Positions 12,601-24,110 are shown, counted from the stretch's first letter. The stretch is 64,000 nucleotides of DNA from Cristatella mucedo (GCA_009760855.2 WPIO01000033.1:1528501-1592500), one strand, 5' to 3'. Made by a program: numbers and translations. Notes: a model not told the origin generated them from the letters alone.

Positions 12601-15600
12601 AGTCTATTGGCTACCGAATGCATATCAAAAGCCGCTTAGACTTTGAGTGTGCTCTATAAAATCCCCCTATGTAACACCCACTTAATCTGTGCGGCTTTGT
12701 GGACTTACAGGCAGACGGATCTATTACCTGACACTACTACTTGCTAATGTACAAAAAGGCAGCACAGGGCAACTCATCATCTTGCCAGTAAATTTGATTG
12801 CAATGCTCTTGCCTAAGTAAAATGGTCAAAATGGCTAAGAAAAAATCGGGACTTCGAAGAAAAAAGTGAACAAGATAAGTTGACCAGAGAAGACGGTTTC
12901 ATCGCAAGCCAATTAATTTTAAAGAAATGATTGAAAAGGGACCTAGCATTTGGGTGTGCAGTAGGTCAGTTCTATCACCACCACCGCCCAGATTTGGCTG
13001 AGTGGGGCTGGCACTGAGAATGTCACCAAAACCATTCCACTTTAGTATAAGATTGTATTTCAATCAACTTATGATGATTGTTATATTGCTGTATTTAAAG
13101 CTTTAAGCTGGGAGTTGATAGCCTGGTGGTTGATACCCTGGTGGACACATCCACCGGGAGGTCTGACTCATGGGAGAGAGAAAATGGTGGTAGAGTAAAA
13201 TTACCGGAATCGATCTCACAAGCTGACCAAGAAAAGGAGCAGAAGAAAACACGAGGAGAGTCCGGTGAAGGAAGAGAAGTTGATTTTAGGACCAGATTGC
13301 TGATACAGTGTTTGTATATCCATGAGAAATTTCGACCAAAAAATACCAACTTAGAGAGAAATGAGAACAGCACGTCTCAAATCAAAACATGATCATGCGT
13401 GGCATCACATATAAGAGAGTACCCTGTTATAACCCTGTTTACGAGAAATACCTGTTTTTCCAAATTTGTCCTCTCAATGGTTTGGCCGGCAAGCCTGGGA
13501 GGGATAAGAAGATGATAAGGAGATGGTTGATGGCAAACATTGCCATTTTTTTTATTGTGCATCTGTGATTGATTTTTTTATAGAAGCTAGACTTGGCCTT
13601 AGCTAAGACAAATTGGTATGACCAACAGTAGTCCTCACGTAGCCTGTCGATGGACAGTTAGTCCTAATTTTTTCTTATGCTTCCTCAAGCTTGGGCTTAG
13701 TAGAACTAGCTAATAATAATAATAATGCACTTGATAAAGCGCCCTCAGAGAACTTAATCTCTTTCTAGGCGCTTTGCATTTGCTGCAAAGGGAAATGCAA
13801 TTGAATGGTAAGAAAAATCATGCTTGAAAAAAACAAACAAAATGAATAATATGGTTAGGGGTGACATGCACAGGGTCAGCATGCAAATGTGGTTAGTGCA
13901 GCATGCACAGTGTCAGCACGCATAAGCACATCAAGGACGAATCACAGGGACCCACTAAATGCTGTCCTAAATAGGTGTGTTTTTAAGTTCATTTTAAATA
14001 TGGTCAGGTCAGGGGATGTTCTGACGCAGGTCGGGAGGGAGTTCCAGGCTTTAGGAGCATACGAACTAAATGCACGGTCTCCAAAGGATTTAAGGTTTGT
14101 ACGGGGTATTTGTAGACTGTTGGATTCCGAAAAGCGGGTGGTACGATGCTTGGCCTGATGGGGGAGTATATCTGACAGATAGGCTGGAGCCATAGAATGA
14201 AGGGACCTAAAAGTGAGCGACAAAACCTTGAAGTCAATCCGTTGCTTGGCTGGTAGCCAGTGCAGGTCGGCGAGAAGTGGAGTAATGTGGCAACTGCGAC
14301 ACTCACGACAGACAAGCCTAGCTGCAGAGTTTTGCACAAGCTGCAATCGCCTGATCGCACATGCTGGTAGGCCAGTAGTTTAATATCTGCAATAAACCAT
14401 AGGCTATCTGGATTGAGAGCACAGTTTGCAAGGTCAGAGGAGCAAACTTGTCAAGAACGTCGGCTAGTGTCACGTTGTAGCATTCTGCCGTTGAGGAAAG
14501 GTCGGAGGATTGAGCAGAAGAGGCAAGGAAGACATTTTCGTTCGGACAGCATCAATGTCGATGTGTGAGGCTTCACAATACACAGATGGATGGGGAGGTG
14601 GGCTACCACTGCAGATTAAATGAGATCTGCATGTAGTCAGGTGTGCAGGATTTGATAGCAACAGGAAAATATAGCATATAATCATGAGAGAATATACACA
14701 CTGCCCTCCAAAAATTTTCTAAGCACCTTGTCCATTTATCGAGTTTGGTTGTTGCTAATGCCAGTATTCGAGTAAGTCATTATGCTACACTAATTTTTAA
14801 ATTGTAACGAACTGTCAATACAATTTTGGCCTTGGTCGCAGCTTGCCACGTTTGGCTTAGTGAGCAAATACATTCGCCGGCGGTTCTCGTGTAAACAGAG
14901 AGGTGGGAGTGGTCACGTGTTAATCCATCCTCTCGGAGGCCGTCCAATAAAATTAATTTTGACCAATTTAATCATCAAAAAATGCCACGGCCAATGATGA
15001 ATTAAGGTACCAGAAAGTCTCCTTGACCTGTACGACCGACCCCTTGCCATATTGAAGCTTGGAACACGACCTGAACATGCTGCCAGTTGCACAGCGAAGG
15101 TACAAGAGCGATTCTAATGTTGCTACAAAGAGACGGCAATTCAAACAGAAAAATCGTGAGGCAGCTGAAGATCTCAGAACACACTGTTTAGAACATTATT
15201 AGAAAACATCTGGACTTCGGTAGCACACAGGCACTTCTGCACTCAGCGCTTCCGCCGAGTAACTTCACTAAGGGAGGACCGACTCCTGAAAAGCACGGTT
15301 CTGAACGGCAGGTTTGCCACTCCTAAAATGCACCGGTAGAGTCTGCCAAACTACCAGGACGGTCGTAAGCCAAAGCAGTGAGTAAAAAATACTAGCTAAT
15401 TAAACAGCCTCTTTTGTGTAGCAACAGAAGAGCTTTTACACCTATTACCACCGTTTGCACCAGCAATAAAGGATTGCCCACCACAGGATTCGAACCCACG
15501 ACCTCAGACCCGAGGTCGTGAAAGTGAGGGTTACCCCCTTACCTAGTGTGCCATCACGGCTCACCAAAGTACACGGCTTAATGAACAAGGACTGAATACA

Positions 15601-18600
15601 TGGGTGGCCACGTGCAAGCCATTGTTGACTATGTAGCACAAAAAACAAGGCTGAATTTTGCTTGCCGATACCAGCAATGGACAATGGAGCTGAGAGGAGT
15701 TGCGTAAGTTTGCCAGCAAATGAGTGAAGCGTACGTTGACGGTAGTCTGCAAAAGACCGTGAAACTCGTTAGTGGAAGTGTAATTGTATGGTCTTGCTTC
15801 TTAACTCCCGATGTTGGGCGACTGAACAAGGATTCAAGGAGTCGTGAATCAGAATGTCTATCTTGACATTATGCAGAATATTGGCTATCCATCTGCTCGT
15901 GCTCTTCACAGGCTGGATTTCTCTTGGCAGCATGACATCGATCTGAAGAATACTGCTTCGGTCGCTGACAAGTTTTTCAGGAATCAACTGGCTTCGAGCC
16001 GATTGAGGTCATGCAGTGACCAAGCCCAAGCCCGACTTAAACCCAATAGAACATATGTGGGACAAAGTCGACCGTGCTCTAAATGTCAAGAGTTCTCCTG
16101 CGCATGAAACCCGATGAGTTCTTTGAGATTTTAAAGGATTGCTGGGCGTCGATTCCTCCAGAAACGTGCCAGAAGCTGGTGAAGTAAATACAGAGGCAAT
16201 TTCGAGAAGTTTTCAAAAATGATGGTGCCTCTACTAGTTACTGAGTATACCTAATAAATTGTATGTAATGATATATTTCTTAGCTTCTCTGCATAATAAA
16301 AACTGCCACAGAGTTAGATCCGATCTCAATCTTGCGTGTTTTAACTCAAATAGTGTGCCAGTAGCAGGTGCGTAGAAACTTTTGGAGGGCAGTGTACATG
16401 TACATACAAGAGAAAGATGTATTCACTCATTGATAGGAGATGGAAAGTGAGAGGGGAGAGAGTGTGAAAAAGAAAAAGCAAGGAAAGACATATGTAACGA
16501 GAAAAGAGAGATTTGAGTGATACACAGCAGACGGAGTGCAGTAATCCTTGAAACAGCAATACAAACAAAAGGGACCGAGTACCTACGGCAAACAACTTGC
16601 ATGCTGCCTTACCTCTGTCACAGAGCATCCACTGTCGTCTTTAGGAAGCCAGAATCTCGAAGGAGTATCTATCGGCACAGGTTCTGGTATCCTCAGGGCA
16701 TGGGGATTGTCCCAATATTCAATGTCCAGGTCAAACGGAACGATCGGCGCATTTCCATTCCTTGGTGTCGTCTGCACGGTTGGGTCGCGACTAACATGAG
16801 ATGAAAGCAGAGCAGCAACACTCGAACCTGCACAGCCGGCAGCAGCTCTGCCGACGTGAGGGAGTGCATTATCATCCAAGCCAGCTTGCAGTCTCTGCTG
16901 GATCCTCTGCACCAGATAGTCCTGCTCTGACAGCTCTGCCATAGGAACCTCAACGAAGCTTTCATCTTCACTGTCGCTGTCTGCAGAGAAAGAATCCGAT
17001 TGCACAGAAACTTAGAACGAGCAGCGGAACAAACGCACACACATTCTGCAGCAGCCACGGTTGCTATGCTGCCACCCTACCGTCAGTCGGTCGCTTGACA
17101 CGAACGCTCTGTGCCCGGACTACGGTCTCCTGCAAAGATGTCTTCATGTCTATCAGCCTCTGCAGCAGTGCCACCCCAGCACCGTTCTTCTGCAGCACAC
17201 TAAGCCAACGAGTCAGAGTTTCTGCATACTTCCCACTACAAGTCAGCTTTCTGGCCTCCAGAAAAGCACGTACAACGTCGGCATTATCGGAAGACTCCAC
17301 AACTGACAATCGTTGATATGTGATTGCACCAGACACGCCATCACACATACTGCTAGACTTAGGTAGCAAGAGCTGAAGACATTCATTCAGTTCGGTGATA
17401 CGGGGTTGAAGGTCTCTCATTCCCTCTGTAATAAGAAGCAAATTACCACATACATTGACCTTTAAAGAGGAACAGCAAGCAATGAGTCGCACGAGGCACT
17501 GTCTGCATCTACCTTCGGCTTCTGCAGTCGCCCTCTGTAGCCGATCCAAAGTTTGCTGAGTCTGGCGGCGCTGCTGCTCTTCTGCTCGGCGACGCTGCAC
17601 TGCTGGCACAAGCTCGGAAGCATTGAAATCCACCTGGATTGAAGATGACGATTGTCAAAGCCCCAGAACAAAAATGGGTTGAGCATAGGTGAGTAAATTG
17701 ACAGAGCCAAGATTCTTAGAATTTTATTATCCGATTCCCACCTGCATAATGTCAGCTCTTTTTTAAAGATTGCAGCTGCTATGCCCAACGAATTTCCGAT
17801 CGATCAATTCTACTACAAAATAATAACACCATAGGTTTACCGATGGACAAGAGTCCCTAACCTTTAAGGCCAAACCAAAAAAGTTTACGTGTCCCTTGGG
17901 CTGCTACGCCTAGTCGAACATGTAAGATCAGGGTCTGGCCCTTGTCATTATCATGTCTGGCTCCTTATCATACATAATCTTAGTGTGCCAGTACCGCCAG
18001 AACTAGGAGCTAAATAAGAATAACAAGGTCACTGACAGCAGTTCGTGAGAAGTCAAAAGAAAGCAATCGATCCACCAGTATGCATGCGCAATTTAGAGTG
18101 AGAGTTGTGAATGCTTGCAAGTGCCTGTGTGCACACGTGCTCGCATGAGCATGTATGTAAGTGCGAGTTGAGTTTTCGCACACCTCTACATATTATTTGT
18201 GTGCGCACGCACAAGTGTAAGCGTAGGTGTGTACCCCACCAGCTGTATGGTTGGGCATATATAGCCTATGAAATAGGTTTATGCAATATTTAGTGGCCAG
18301 TGACACAACAGTCATTTCTAAGTTGCTACACAGGTCAATTTCCTGCTGTTCAGCTATAGTGTAATGCTTGGAGGAACAGTAATGCTTACTACCCAGACAA
18401 GAGAAAATGAACTACATAGGATCAGGTATAATGTAGTGTCCGAATTCTAAAAAAAGAAGTAGACACATCTAACAAACAGGATTTTATCCATATGCATGGG
18501 CATAACTAGAATTAAGCCAAGAATGGCCAGACCTTGACCTTTCCATGTAATGATAATAAGTTGTTTTTCTAGGCCTAAGAGAACTTAATCTCTGTTAAGG

Positions 18601-20199
18601 CACTTTACAACTTGCTGCAAAAGAACCAGTACCCAAGGAATGGTGGTATGCATGGCATCAAGCATGCACAAGAAAAAGTTACATGCCTTGTTAAGTAAAC
18701 CAAAGCAAAAATATTACTCATTGCTACCTGTTAGTAAGACCTCTGACTAGTAACACTCACTAAATCATGCGCAGGAATACACGCTAAGCACACCAGAACC
18801 AAAAAAAGACATGTTCACTATGGCGGACAAAGGGGTGCTGACCGTAACAGATATATCTGTAGCTGACACTTTAAGGATGCAGATGCCTATAATCGTCAGA
18901 AAGCTGGGGGGCAAGTGGTTGAGATGGGAACATGCAACCAAATACAAGACAATTTTGGTATATTGGGAGCGGTTATGGCCCCCATTAGCCTCCTCACCCT
19001 GTCTGCACAGAAGTAGTGGTAGTATATAGGTTATCGGAACGTCTTTCACACCGAGACACTCGATCCTTGTCTGGCTAAAGACTACCACCCAGAAAATACT
19101 GCAAAATTCAGTTTATAAAAAGCAACAAGTTAAGTTCAATCCACAGGACAAGGCAAGAAGACACATTTATTGCTTGCCTTTTCGAATGTATTACCAAGTA
19201 CAATTTAGGCTGACACTCAGCTGCACCTGTGCTTTGATCTGCCCCTGCCTTCCAGCACCTTAACTCTATCTCAACTCCACTGCAGCTTCTATTTCTGACA
19301 TTCACACTTGGATGGTAGCAAATTTTCAAGTTGAATGACTGTGATGCCAATATAATAGTTACGGGAAAACCTGGTGTCCATCAGAAACTAGAAAACCTAA
19401 CCCTCAAAATGGGTAGACTTCTAAAGCTCACTAGTTGTAAATGTTCTACTTGTGCAACGATATGGTTGTAGTTTGTGAAAAAATCTGAAGCTAGAATGTC
19501 GGTCATGAATCTTACGAATGCCACACCACATGCTCTCTCACCGACCTGCACTGGCTCACCATCAAGCAGTGTATCAACTTTCAAGTCAATCGTGCTTCGT
19601 TTGCAGCAAATGTGAAGTGCCAAGAAAGAGATTGAGTTCTCTTAGGGTGAGATATCAAATGCATTATAATTATTGTTATTATTATCCTTATAAGTCTTGT
19701 CACTCACGTTTAGGTCCTTTCACTCAATTGCTCCGTGTGTATCTACCTATAATACTCACTCATGCTTCCCATCGGTGCACCTGCTCCTATTACTCGGTGG
19801 TGTAGCTATGGCTGAAACCAACTCAAAATCCTTTGGAGACTGTACTTCCAGTTCCAATAGTCTCTTAAGTCTGGAATTCACCACCATCTGACTTACCGAC
19901 ATCCCCCAACTTGACATTTAAAAGGCTCAACACTTTTTGGTTCTTCATAGCAGTTCTGCTCCAAGAGTATGAAAATTCACTTTGCAGCAAATGTAAAGCG
20001 CCTAGAAAGAGATTAAGTCCTCTGAGGGCGCTTTATCAAGCACATTATTATTATTATTATTATTATTGCCTTGTATGTACTTATTGTATAATAAGTGTGT
20101 GCATGTTATCAATAATCAGCTGACCTGCTTCTTTTCCAGTACATGATAAGTGCCAAGAAAGAAATCGGTTCTCTCAGGGCTCTATACACGTATTTTAAC

Positions 20200-20230
<31 letters not shown>

Positions 20231-21875
20231 CACCAAAAGAAACGCTTAAAATTCCGTGTAAAGAGACAAAAGACATAAGTAATGAAAAGCTTAGATTAGC
20301 AGACCAATTTCTTACTTTATGACAGCTCTTTAAGTAGTTGTAAGCTATATCAAGTTTCTTGTAGCCACTGGCAAAATCCTTGTGCCAAGCCTTCACAGCG
20401 GTATATGATGACTTCTTTAGAGCCTTTGCAGCACTGTCCGGAGCAGGAAGTGGCTTTGCCGGATTAATTTCTTAAAAACCAGAAGCTTAGTCAGAAAATG
20501 TGCAACTTGCCCACATCCGAATAACACGCATTACAACAGTTGCCACGTTCAAAAATAAAACCTTCACGGCAATTCGCATGTCAAAGTAAGTGATGACTGA
20601 GTCAATCTACACCCTCATTCTATGATTCACTGAGTAATTCAGGCACAAGCAAAAGCTAATAAGATGGTCATTTAAAATTTTAAAAAAGAGATCATTAGGA
20701 CATAAAATGTAAGAATACGTCAATGAGCATTGCCAAAATACAGTAGTGGGTCTACAGGCAAATTTCCATTTCATGGAAAAACTAGACGCTTCACAGAAAA
20801 ACTGCCAAATTTAAGCAAAAGTGAAGATCTGGGGGGATTTAAAAGTTTCATTTGCAGGTAAATATCAGTAGAGAAATATTAGCCCTTTTTACTCTGTATT
20901 ACCTGCCGCAGGGGTGGATGAAATGAAGTTGGACTGAGAAGTGCAAGCACTTTAGCACACAGGGCTACAGCCGACCAAGCTGCAGAGCTACCTACAGGAG
21001 CTTCAAATTTCCCCTTAGTATTCCAGTTATATTAACCGCCTGTCGCTATGAAAAATCGGATATTGTCGGGAACATAACAAAGAAATTGCCTGCCTCAAGC
21101 CAAAACCTACACTAGTGCTCTATCAATGACAAGTATAATCGCCTGGCGATTCTACACGATGCCAGTCTATAAAACTAAGGGTTGTTGGATGCTGCTGTTA
21201 CGGCTATAACTAAGCGCACTGGCAGCACGCTGTAGGCCTGACGGATTTCAGCTTAGAACACGACCAACAACGAGCAGACAAGTGGGTGAAGCTTGCATTA
21301 GGCAAACTATTCCGGGTCAGTATTTCAAATTCTAAAGTCACCCATTAGCACCGGCGAATCCAGAATATCCCGAACCATTATACATTACCTAGTGTGAGTT
21401 CTAGGAAATACTGGAAGTCCTGCAGAAGAGCTTCGCGGAAACAGTGTGATCTGCTAAAAAGCTCTTCGATTATCTGTAAGGCTGATAGCCGTATCTCAGC
21501 GTGATTTCTCTCAAGCTGCTGTAGCACGACATGATAGCAGTGTAGTACGTAGCCATCTGAAAGTCTGAAGAGAAGCTAATCAGTCGCACCTAGGTACGCG
21601 GGTACAGGCGAGGCTCAGTACTGAAAACGTACCGAAATTTCTATCTACCATGTATACACCGCAAAGTGAACTTATAAATATATTTAGAACGCAGCTACCA
21701 ACAAATAAACATGATTATTCTTCTTGAACCTGAAAGTAAGGTACGCGAAACGTACGTACTTGCAGAGGCGCTTAAGCTGTCGCAGTTTTTTCCCATCCAG
21801 TTTCGGTTCTCCTGAAGTACACAGCTCCAGAACGCAGCAAGAAAGCTCGTTAGCCTTTTCCGCGTCCACGGGCAT
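8215..21875 (-). CDS. UVSSA: UV-stimulated scaffold protein A (UVSSA), complete 10-exon gene
   Basis: In transcript order the exons are complement 21875-21760, 21564-21389, 20470-20316, 17633-17513, 17425-17081, 16980-16613, 11231-11109, 10677-10623, 8761-8575 and 8314-8215. They total 1746 nt (581 residues plus stop); the human protein is about 709. UVSSA recruits TFIIH and stabilises CSB at stalled RNA polymerase II in transcription-coupled repair. Visible parts are an N-terminal VHS-like helical domain (residues 1-149), a charged linker, the acidic TFIIH-binding motif with FVEVP at 313-317, and the DUF2043 region ([22 protein letters not shown]). The DUF2043 zinc centre is C451-x9-C461-x7-C469-x2-H472, and the tail is basic. 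Every junction keeps phase. The start at 21875 was chosen because it aligns with the family N-terminus; an in-frame upstream ATG at 22043 exists. Confidence 0.93.
8575..8761 (-). CDS. UVSSA: UVSSA exon 9
   Basis: The exon encodes [20 protein letters not shown], then a Lys-rich stretch and [12 protein letters not shown], matching the family's PEWQDPEL and ATGQDL segment. Three AG acceptors in the same phase (exon starts 8764, 8761 or 8752) are possible. The middle one is given, so the first three residues are uncertain. Confidence 0.87.
9105..9130 (+). repeat. TG microsatellite
   Basis: A short GT/TG dinucleotide run in UVSSA intron 8. Confidence 0.9.
9562..9619 (+). repeat. TG microsatellite
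   Basis: A perfect TG run of nearly 60 bases in the same intron. The rest of 8762-10622 shows no gene or clear transposon. Confidence 0.93.
10623..10677 (-). CDS. UVSSA: UVSSA exon 8 (CPFHGK, completes the zinc centre)
   Basis: Acceptor gcttgcag precedes [18 protein letters not shown] and donor G|gtgaga. CPFHGK completes the C-C-C-H set begun in exon 7. A second donor 36 bases further would break phase with exon 9, so gtgaga was preferred. Confidence 0.86.
11109..11231 (-). CDS. UVSSA: UVSSA exon 7 (DUF2043 zinc-binding part)
   Basis: The exon has 41 codons in phase 0, with acceptor gtttag and donor AAG|gtaaga. The translation contains [19 protein letters not shown] and [11 protein letters not shown]. 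It carries the first two cysteines of the zinc centre. A 5.4 kb intron full of transposons (11232-16612) separates it from exon 6. Confidence 0.93.
11360..12740 (+). mobile_element. LINE-B with recognisable reverse-transcriptase core
   Basis: Broken frames still show reverse-transcriptase motifs: [34 protein letters not shown] and FYADDTQLN. These are the F-D-x-I-D-H, P-Q-G-S and Y/F-A-D-D blocks of the non-LTR polymerase fold. The family 3' end follows to about 12740. Stops and frameshifts make it a dead copy. It lies in UVSSA intron 6 in antisense orientation. Confidence 0.8.
13715..14375 (-). mobile_element. LINE-A 3' fragment with intact C-terminal ORF
   Basis: The 134-codon frame at complement 14346-13942 reads [20 protein letters not shown], then [20 protein letters not shown] and [19 protein letters not shown]. 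This is the typical C-terminal extension of CR1/L2-clade ORF2. The conserved 3' tail follows, ending in AAT repeats near 13715. It is 5' truncated, as LINE insertions usually are. Confidence 0.88.
14698..16398 (+). mobile_element. Tc1/mariner-like DNA transposon, decayed
   Basis: Terminal inverted repeats of about 30 bases match: cactgccctccaaaaatttt on the left against the reverse complement of aaacttttggagggcagtg on the right, next to TA. Internal frames, broken by stops, carry [17 protein letters not shown] and, near 16035, [14 protein letters not shown]. These are the second and third catalytic-block regions of Tc1 transposases. A SINE-1 copy sits inside. The left flank has an extra CA between TA and the repeat. 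Confidence 0.85.
15391..15565 (-). mobile_element. SINE-1 copy nested in the Tc1-like element
   Basis: The reverse complement gives the same head, B box (gggttcgaatcc) and aatcagcta-type end. It interrupts the decayed transposase region of the element at 14698-16398, so it inserted later than that element. Confidence 0.8.
16613..16980 (-). CDS. UVSSA: UVSSA exon 6 (TFIIH-binding acidic motif and start of DUF2043)
   Basis: After acceptor ctctgcag the frame reads [13 protein letters not shown], a linker, then [14 protein letters not shown] and [20 protein letters not shown] is the motif that binds the TFIIH p62 PH domain in the human protein. The lysine two residues after the human FVEVP is not present. 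Confidence 0.92.
17081..17425 (-). CDS. UVSSA: UVSSA exon 5 (central helical region)
   Basis: The exon spans 345 bases with acceptor attacag and donor GACG|gtaggg. It contains [20 protein letters not shown] and [20 protein letters not shown], corresponding to the family's RAIDLKAELELVLRK helix. The 87-base intron before it has no in-frame stop. Confidence 0.86.
17513..17633 (-). CDS. UVSSA: UVSSA exon 4 (Arg/Gln-rich helix)
   Basis: Acceptor aatccag precedes [16 protein letters not shown], then [16 protein letters not shown], ending GCCGAAG|gtagat in phase 1. It matches the family's charged helix after VDF. The Met that opens an ORF inside this exon is not a start codon. Confidence 0.87.
18550..18700 (-). 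mobile_element. LINE-A tail fragment
   Basis: Only the 3' hairpin-like tail (cctaagagaacttaatctct and ggcactttacaacttgctgc) and some adjoining sequence are recognisable. Confidence 0.6.
19230..20070 (+). mobile_element. LINE-A fragment in UVSSA intron 3
   Basis: The stretch from acattcacacttggatggta corresponds to the D-I-x-T-W-M segment of the polymerase. Broken HWLP-type sequence follows, then two tail units (around 19607 and 19985) and an ATT run. It is probably two overlapping or rearranged copies. Confidence 0.65.
20130..20232 (+). mobile_element. LINE-A tail with ATT microsatellite
   Basis: The tail aagtgccaagaaagaaatcg with ctctcagggctctatac is followed by a run of ATT triplets, the usual end of this family here. 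Confidence 0.6.
20316..20470 (-). CDS. UVSSA: UVSSA exon 3
   Basis: The exon encodes [14 protein letters not shown], then [20 protein letters not shown] and NYLKSCHK, with donor AAA|gtaaga. It covers the end of the VHS-like domain. The W-x-x-x-F and YKKL positions match the family. Confidence 0.9.
20471..21388. other. UVSSA intron 2, no further feature seen
   Basis: Bounded by a g|gtaatg donor and tttttaag acceptor on the - strand. No ORF of note, transposon or tandem repeat is visible. Confidence 0.5.
21389..21564 (-). CDS. UVSSA: UVSSA exon 2 (VHS-like core)
   Basis: After acceptor ctcttcag the frame reads [14 protein letters not shown], then [20 protein letters not shown] and FLELTL. These are the best-conserved helices of the UVSSA N-terminal domain. 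The donor is g|gtaatg. Confidence 0.92.
21760..21875 (-). CDS. UVSSA: UVSSA exon 1
   Basis: The exon starts [12 protein letters not shown], continues [20 protein letters not shown] and ends in phase 2 at donor AA|gtacgt. The family motif TSGEPxL fixes both frame and start. Two alternative GT sites lie within the next eight bases; the one chosen keeps phase with exon 2 and gives a gap-free alignment. Confidence 0.85.
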
Positions 21876-22915
21876 GACCTTTTGAGTAACTAGTAAAGAG
21901 TTGAGGTGGCAGCTGACGGACAAGCCAGTTTTATAACACAATTGTGCATCAGCCGAAGCACAGCGGTTCCATGCTACCCTGCTTGTCAAGGCTATAAGTA
22001 GGTCAAACTCCCATGAGTTTAACTGTCGACAACTTAAACTCACCGATCAGACTTACGACTGCTCTCCGAATTAAATCCCAAGTTTTAACTCAGCTTGACG
22101 TGATTCTATCGGCATACCAATGGTTGACTTACACATTTGAAACTACCACAGTAAGAGCCGAAATCTTTTGCATTCACCGCTGGAAGTCAGATTGTTTTCG
22201 ATATATTTGAATCTTTCAATCGAGCATTCATTCCTTTTGAGGTCTCCAAAAATTAATGTTTCCTTCGAAAAATAGACAAACCGGAGAGTTGCTGAGACAC
22301 GCTTCCGCGTCTAATAGCCGACGATGTGTTGACAGCGTAAGGCTTCGCGACCGCCGAAAAGTGATTAATGTCGTTCTGGGCGAAACTAAAAACAGTCGCG
22401 GCATAACCGCTTTAGCGATCGTATCTTTTTTCTCGGTGGCGTTTTAAAAAGGCTACGTTTGCGCATCAGTTATGCTTGACGATGTTCTAAAATTGCTATT
22501 GCAACCGCTGCTTCTCAATGCACCTTGACGGCGAGCGATTACGAGGCGAAATTTATCATGCGAAAGTAGAAAAAGCTATACCCTAATGGTGTTGAGCTTC
22601 GGGTGATTTGTCTTGTAGCCTGTGGCGGTTCAGAAATAATAGTCACTTTTAAAAACTTCCCTGACCCAAATCGCCTAAATTTCAAGGGTCACATTAACAG
22701 AATTGGTATAAAACAAGCGATTTCTGACCCCAAAGTTGCATGAAATCGCAATTTTGAGAATCCGTAGGCAGGATTATTGTCAGCGTATATAATTTTGAAT
22801 GTGCGTGAATCGTCGAGTGAGTGGGTGAATAAGGCTGTAAACACCTGCCGCTGATATCACTTTTACAATGCACCCCTGTAACATTTAAAGTAGTCCTAAA
22901 AATGTACAGCTATGA

Positions 22916-23008
22916 CTGTCGTGTCAACAGCTTCAGGAGAAAATGTAATAACTTGTATGTATCTGTCGTGTCAACAGCTTCAGGAGAAAATGTAATAACT
23001 TGTATGTA
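22916..23008. repeat. Two-copy tandem duplication, 47-bp unit
   Basis: The unit begins ctgtcgtgtcaacagcttca and is repeated at 22963 with no visible change. Confidence 0.95.
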
Positions 23009-23689
23009 GAGTTATAGCGTACATTCAAAGCTGAAATAAAAATTGAATTGCAGGTTACATAATGAAATATTGGCTAGCTTACTTGTGACCAGCACGTAAT
23101 TTCATCACTTGTTTGAAAGCTATGAGTATTACTCCTCAGAGGAATGGATAAAGTTAAGAGCGTGAGTGGAACGGTCAGCCTTAGAGACGGTGCCGGCCAG
23201 TGGACCATTGCCTAGCTATATGGGGTTATAATAACGATCTTGATTTTTTAATTAACTTACCCTCGCCGTTTGCGTGTCAACGCTTTTATGATTATTCTTT
23301 TAGCGGGTAGAGTGCCTCTTTCAAACGTGAGTGTTAAGAGTAAACGGTTGGTCGAGAGCACTTAGCTTATTGAAATTATAATTGAACAGGTTAAACAAGA
23401 ATCGGACCGGAACCGTCAGCCTTTGCGACGATCCACCTATAGGGGAATCCTTGCCACTGGCGAGCCTTAGTGCAGCTATGCACTAATGAATATATTTATG
23501 GACGTGAATAGTGTGAGGGGATTTTTCGTGGGTACACACTAGTGCCCTGATAACATGTTCTATGTGTAAGCTAGAGAATGTTGGTGCGACACGCTCAGAA
23601 TTTACTTTTGTACAGCTGCTATGCATTATAGGAAAATGAAAACCATGCTATATCTGAACGCAATTCCAGAGGTTCAGCTACGTGTCTCC

Positions 23690-24110
23690 ACGGCTGAAAG
23701 AGCAGATTACTTCCGGTTGATCCCCGAATGCCGTCCCAAATTCTTCATCTGACCGAAAAGGCACATGGCTAGGCTCCTTCATCCCTAACTGAACTTCTGC
23801 ATCAGTCTCAGCCTCCTCGTGTCCTCCACGGACGATGAATTAGTAGTTCTATTCCTAAGCTTAAAAGATCGTCGGCAACAAGCGATTTTAGCCTGTTGAT
23901 CCTAGGTTGTGGAACCACTTCTACTATTAATGTCTAACAAAATTTATTCTCCGGCCGACTGTTGCACATCGTTTCGGCAATCCTGAGCTGCTACTTCCAT
24001 TATCTTACTTAATCAACGGCCCCTTAAACTCTCATGCTTTTCACGTTTGTCTTTGTTTCATGAGACAGCATCGGTTGGCTACGACCTGCGTACCGAGAGT
24101 TTTGATGCAA
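23690..24110 (+). mobile_element. LINE-B 3' fragment
   Basis: The sequence parallels 12290-12620: aaggcacatggctaggctcc, then ttctccggccgactgttgca and tttcatgagacagcatcggt. It is heavily mutated. Confidence 0.55.

Noticed and set aside
13942-14360. ORFs of 134 and 118 codons, and their equivalents at 36751-37212, as host genes
   Set aside because: The sequence is the C-terminal part of a LINE polymerase protein with the family's 3' tail, and recurs many times in the window.
16583-17633. The - strand ORFs of 140 and 189 codons as two separate small genes
   Set aside because: They are UVSSA exons 4-6 with short open introns between them; phase and family alignment join them into one protein.
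23160-23470. Two similar stretches around gtcagcctt and gacg (23170 and 23410) as a dispersed repeat
   Set aside because: The match covers only about 25 bases and does not extend; it is not enough to define an element.
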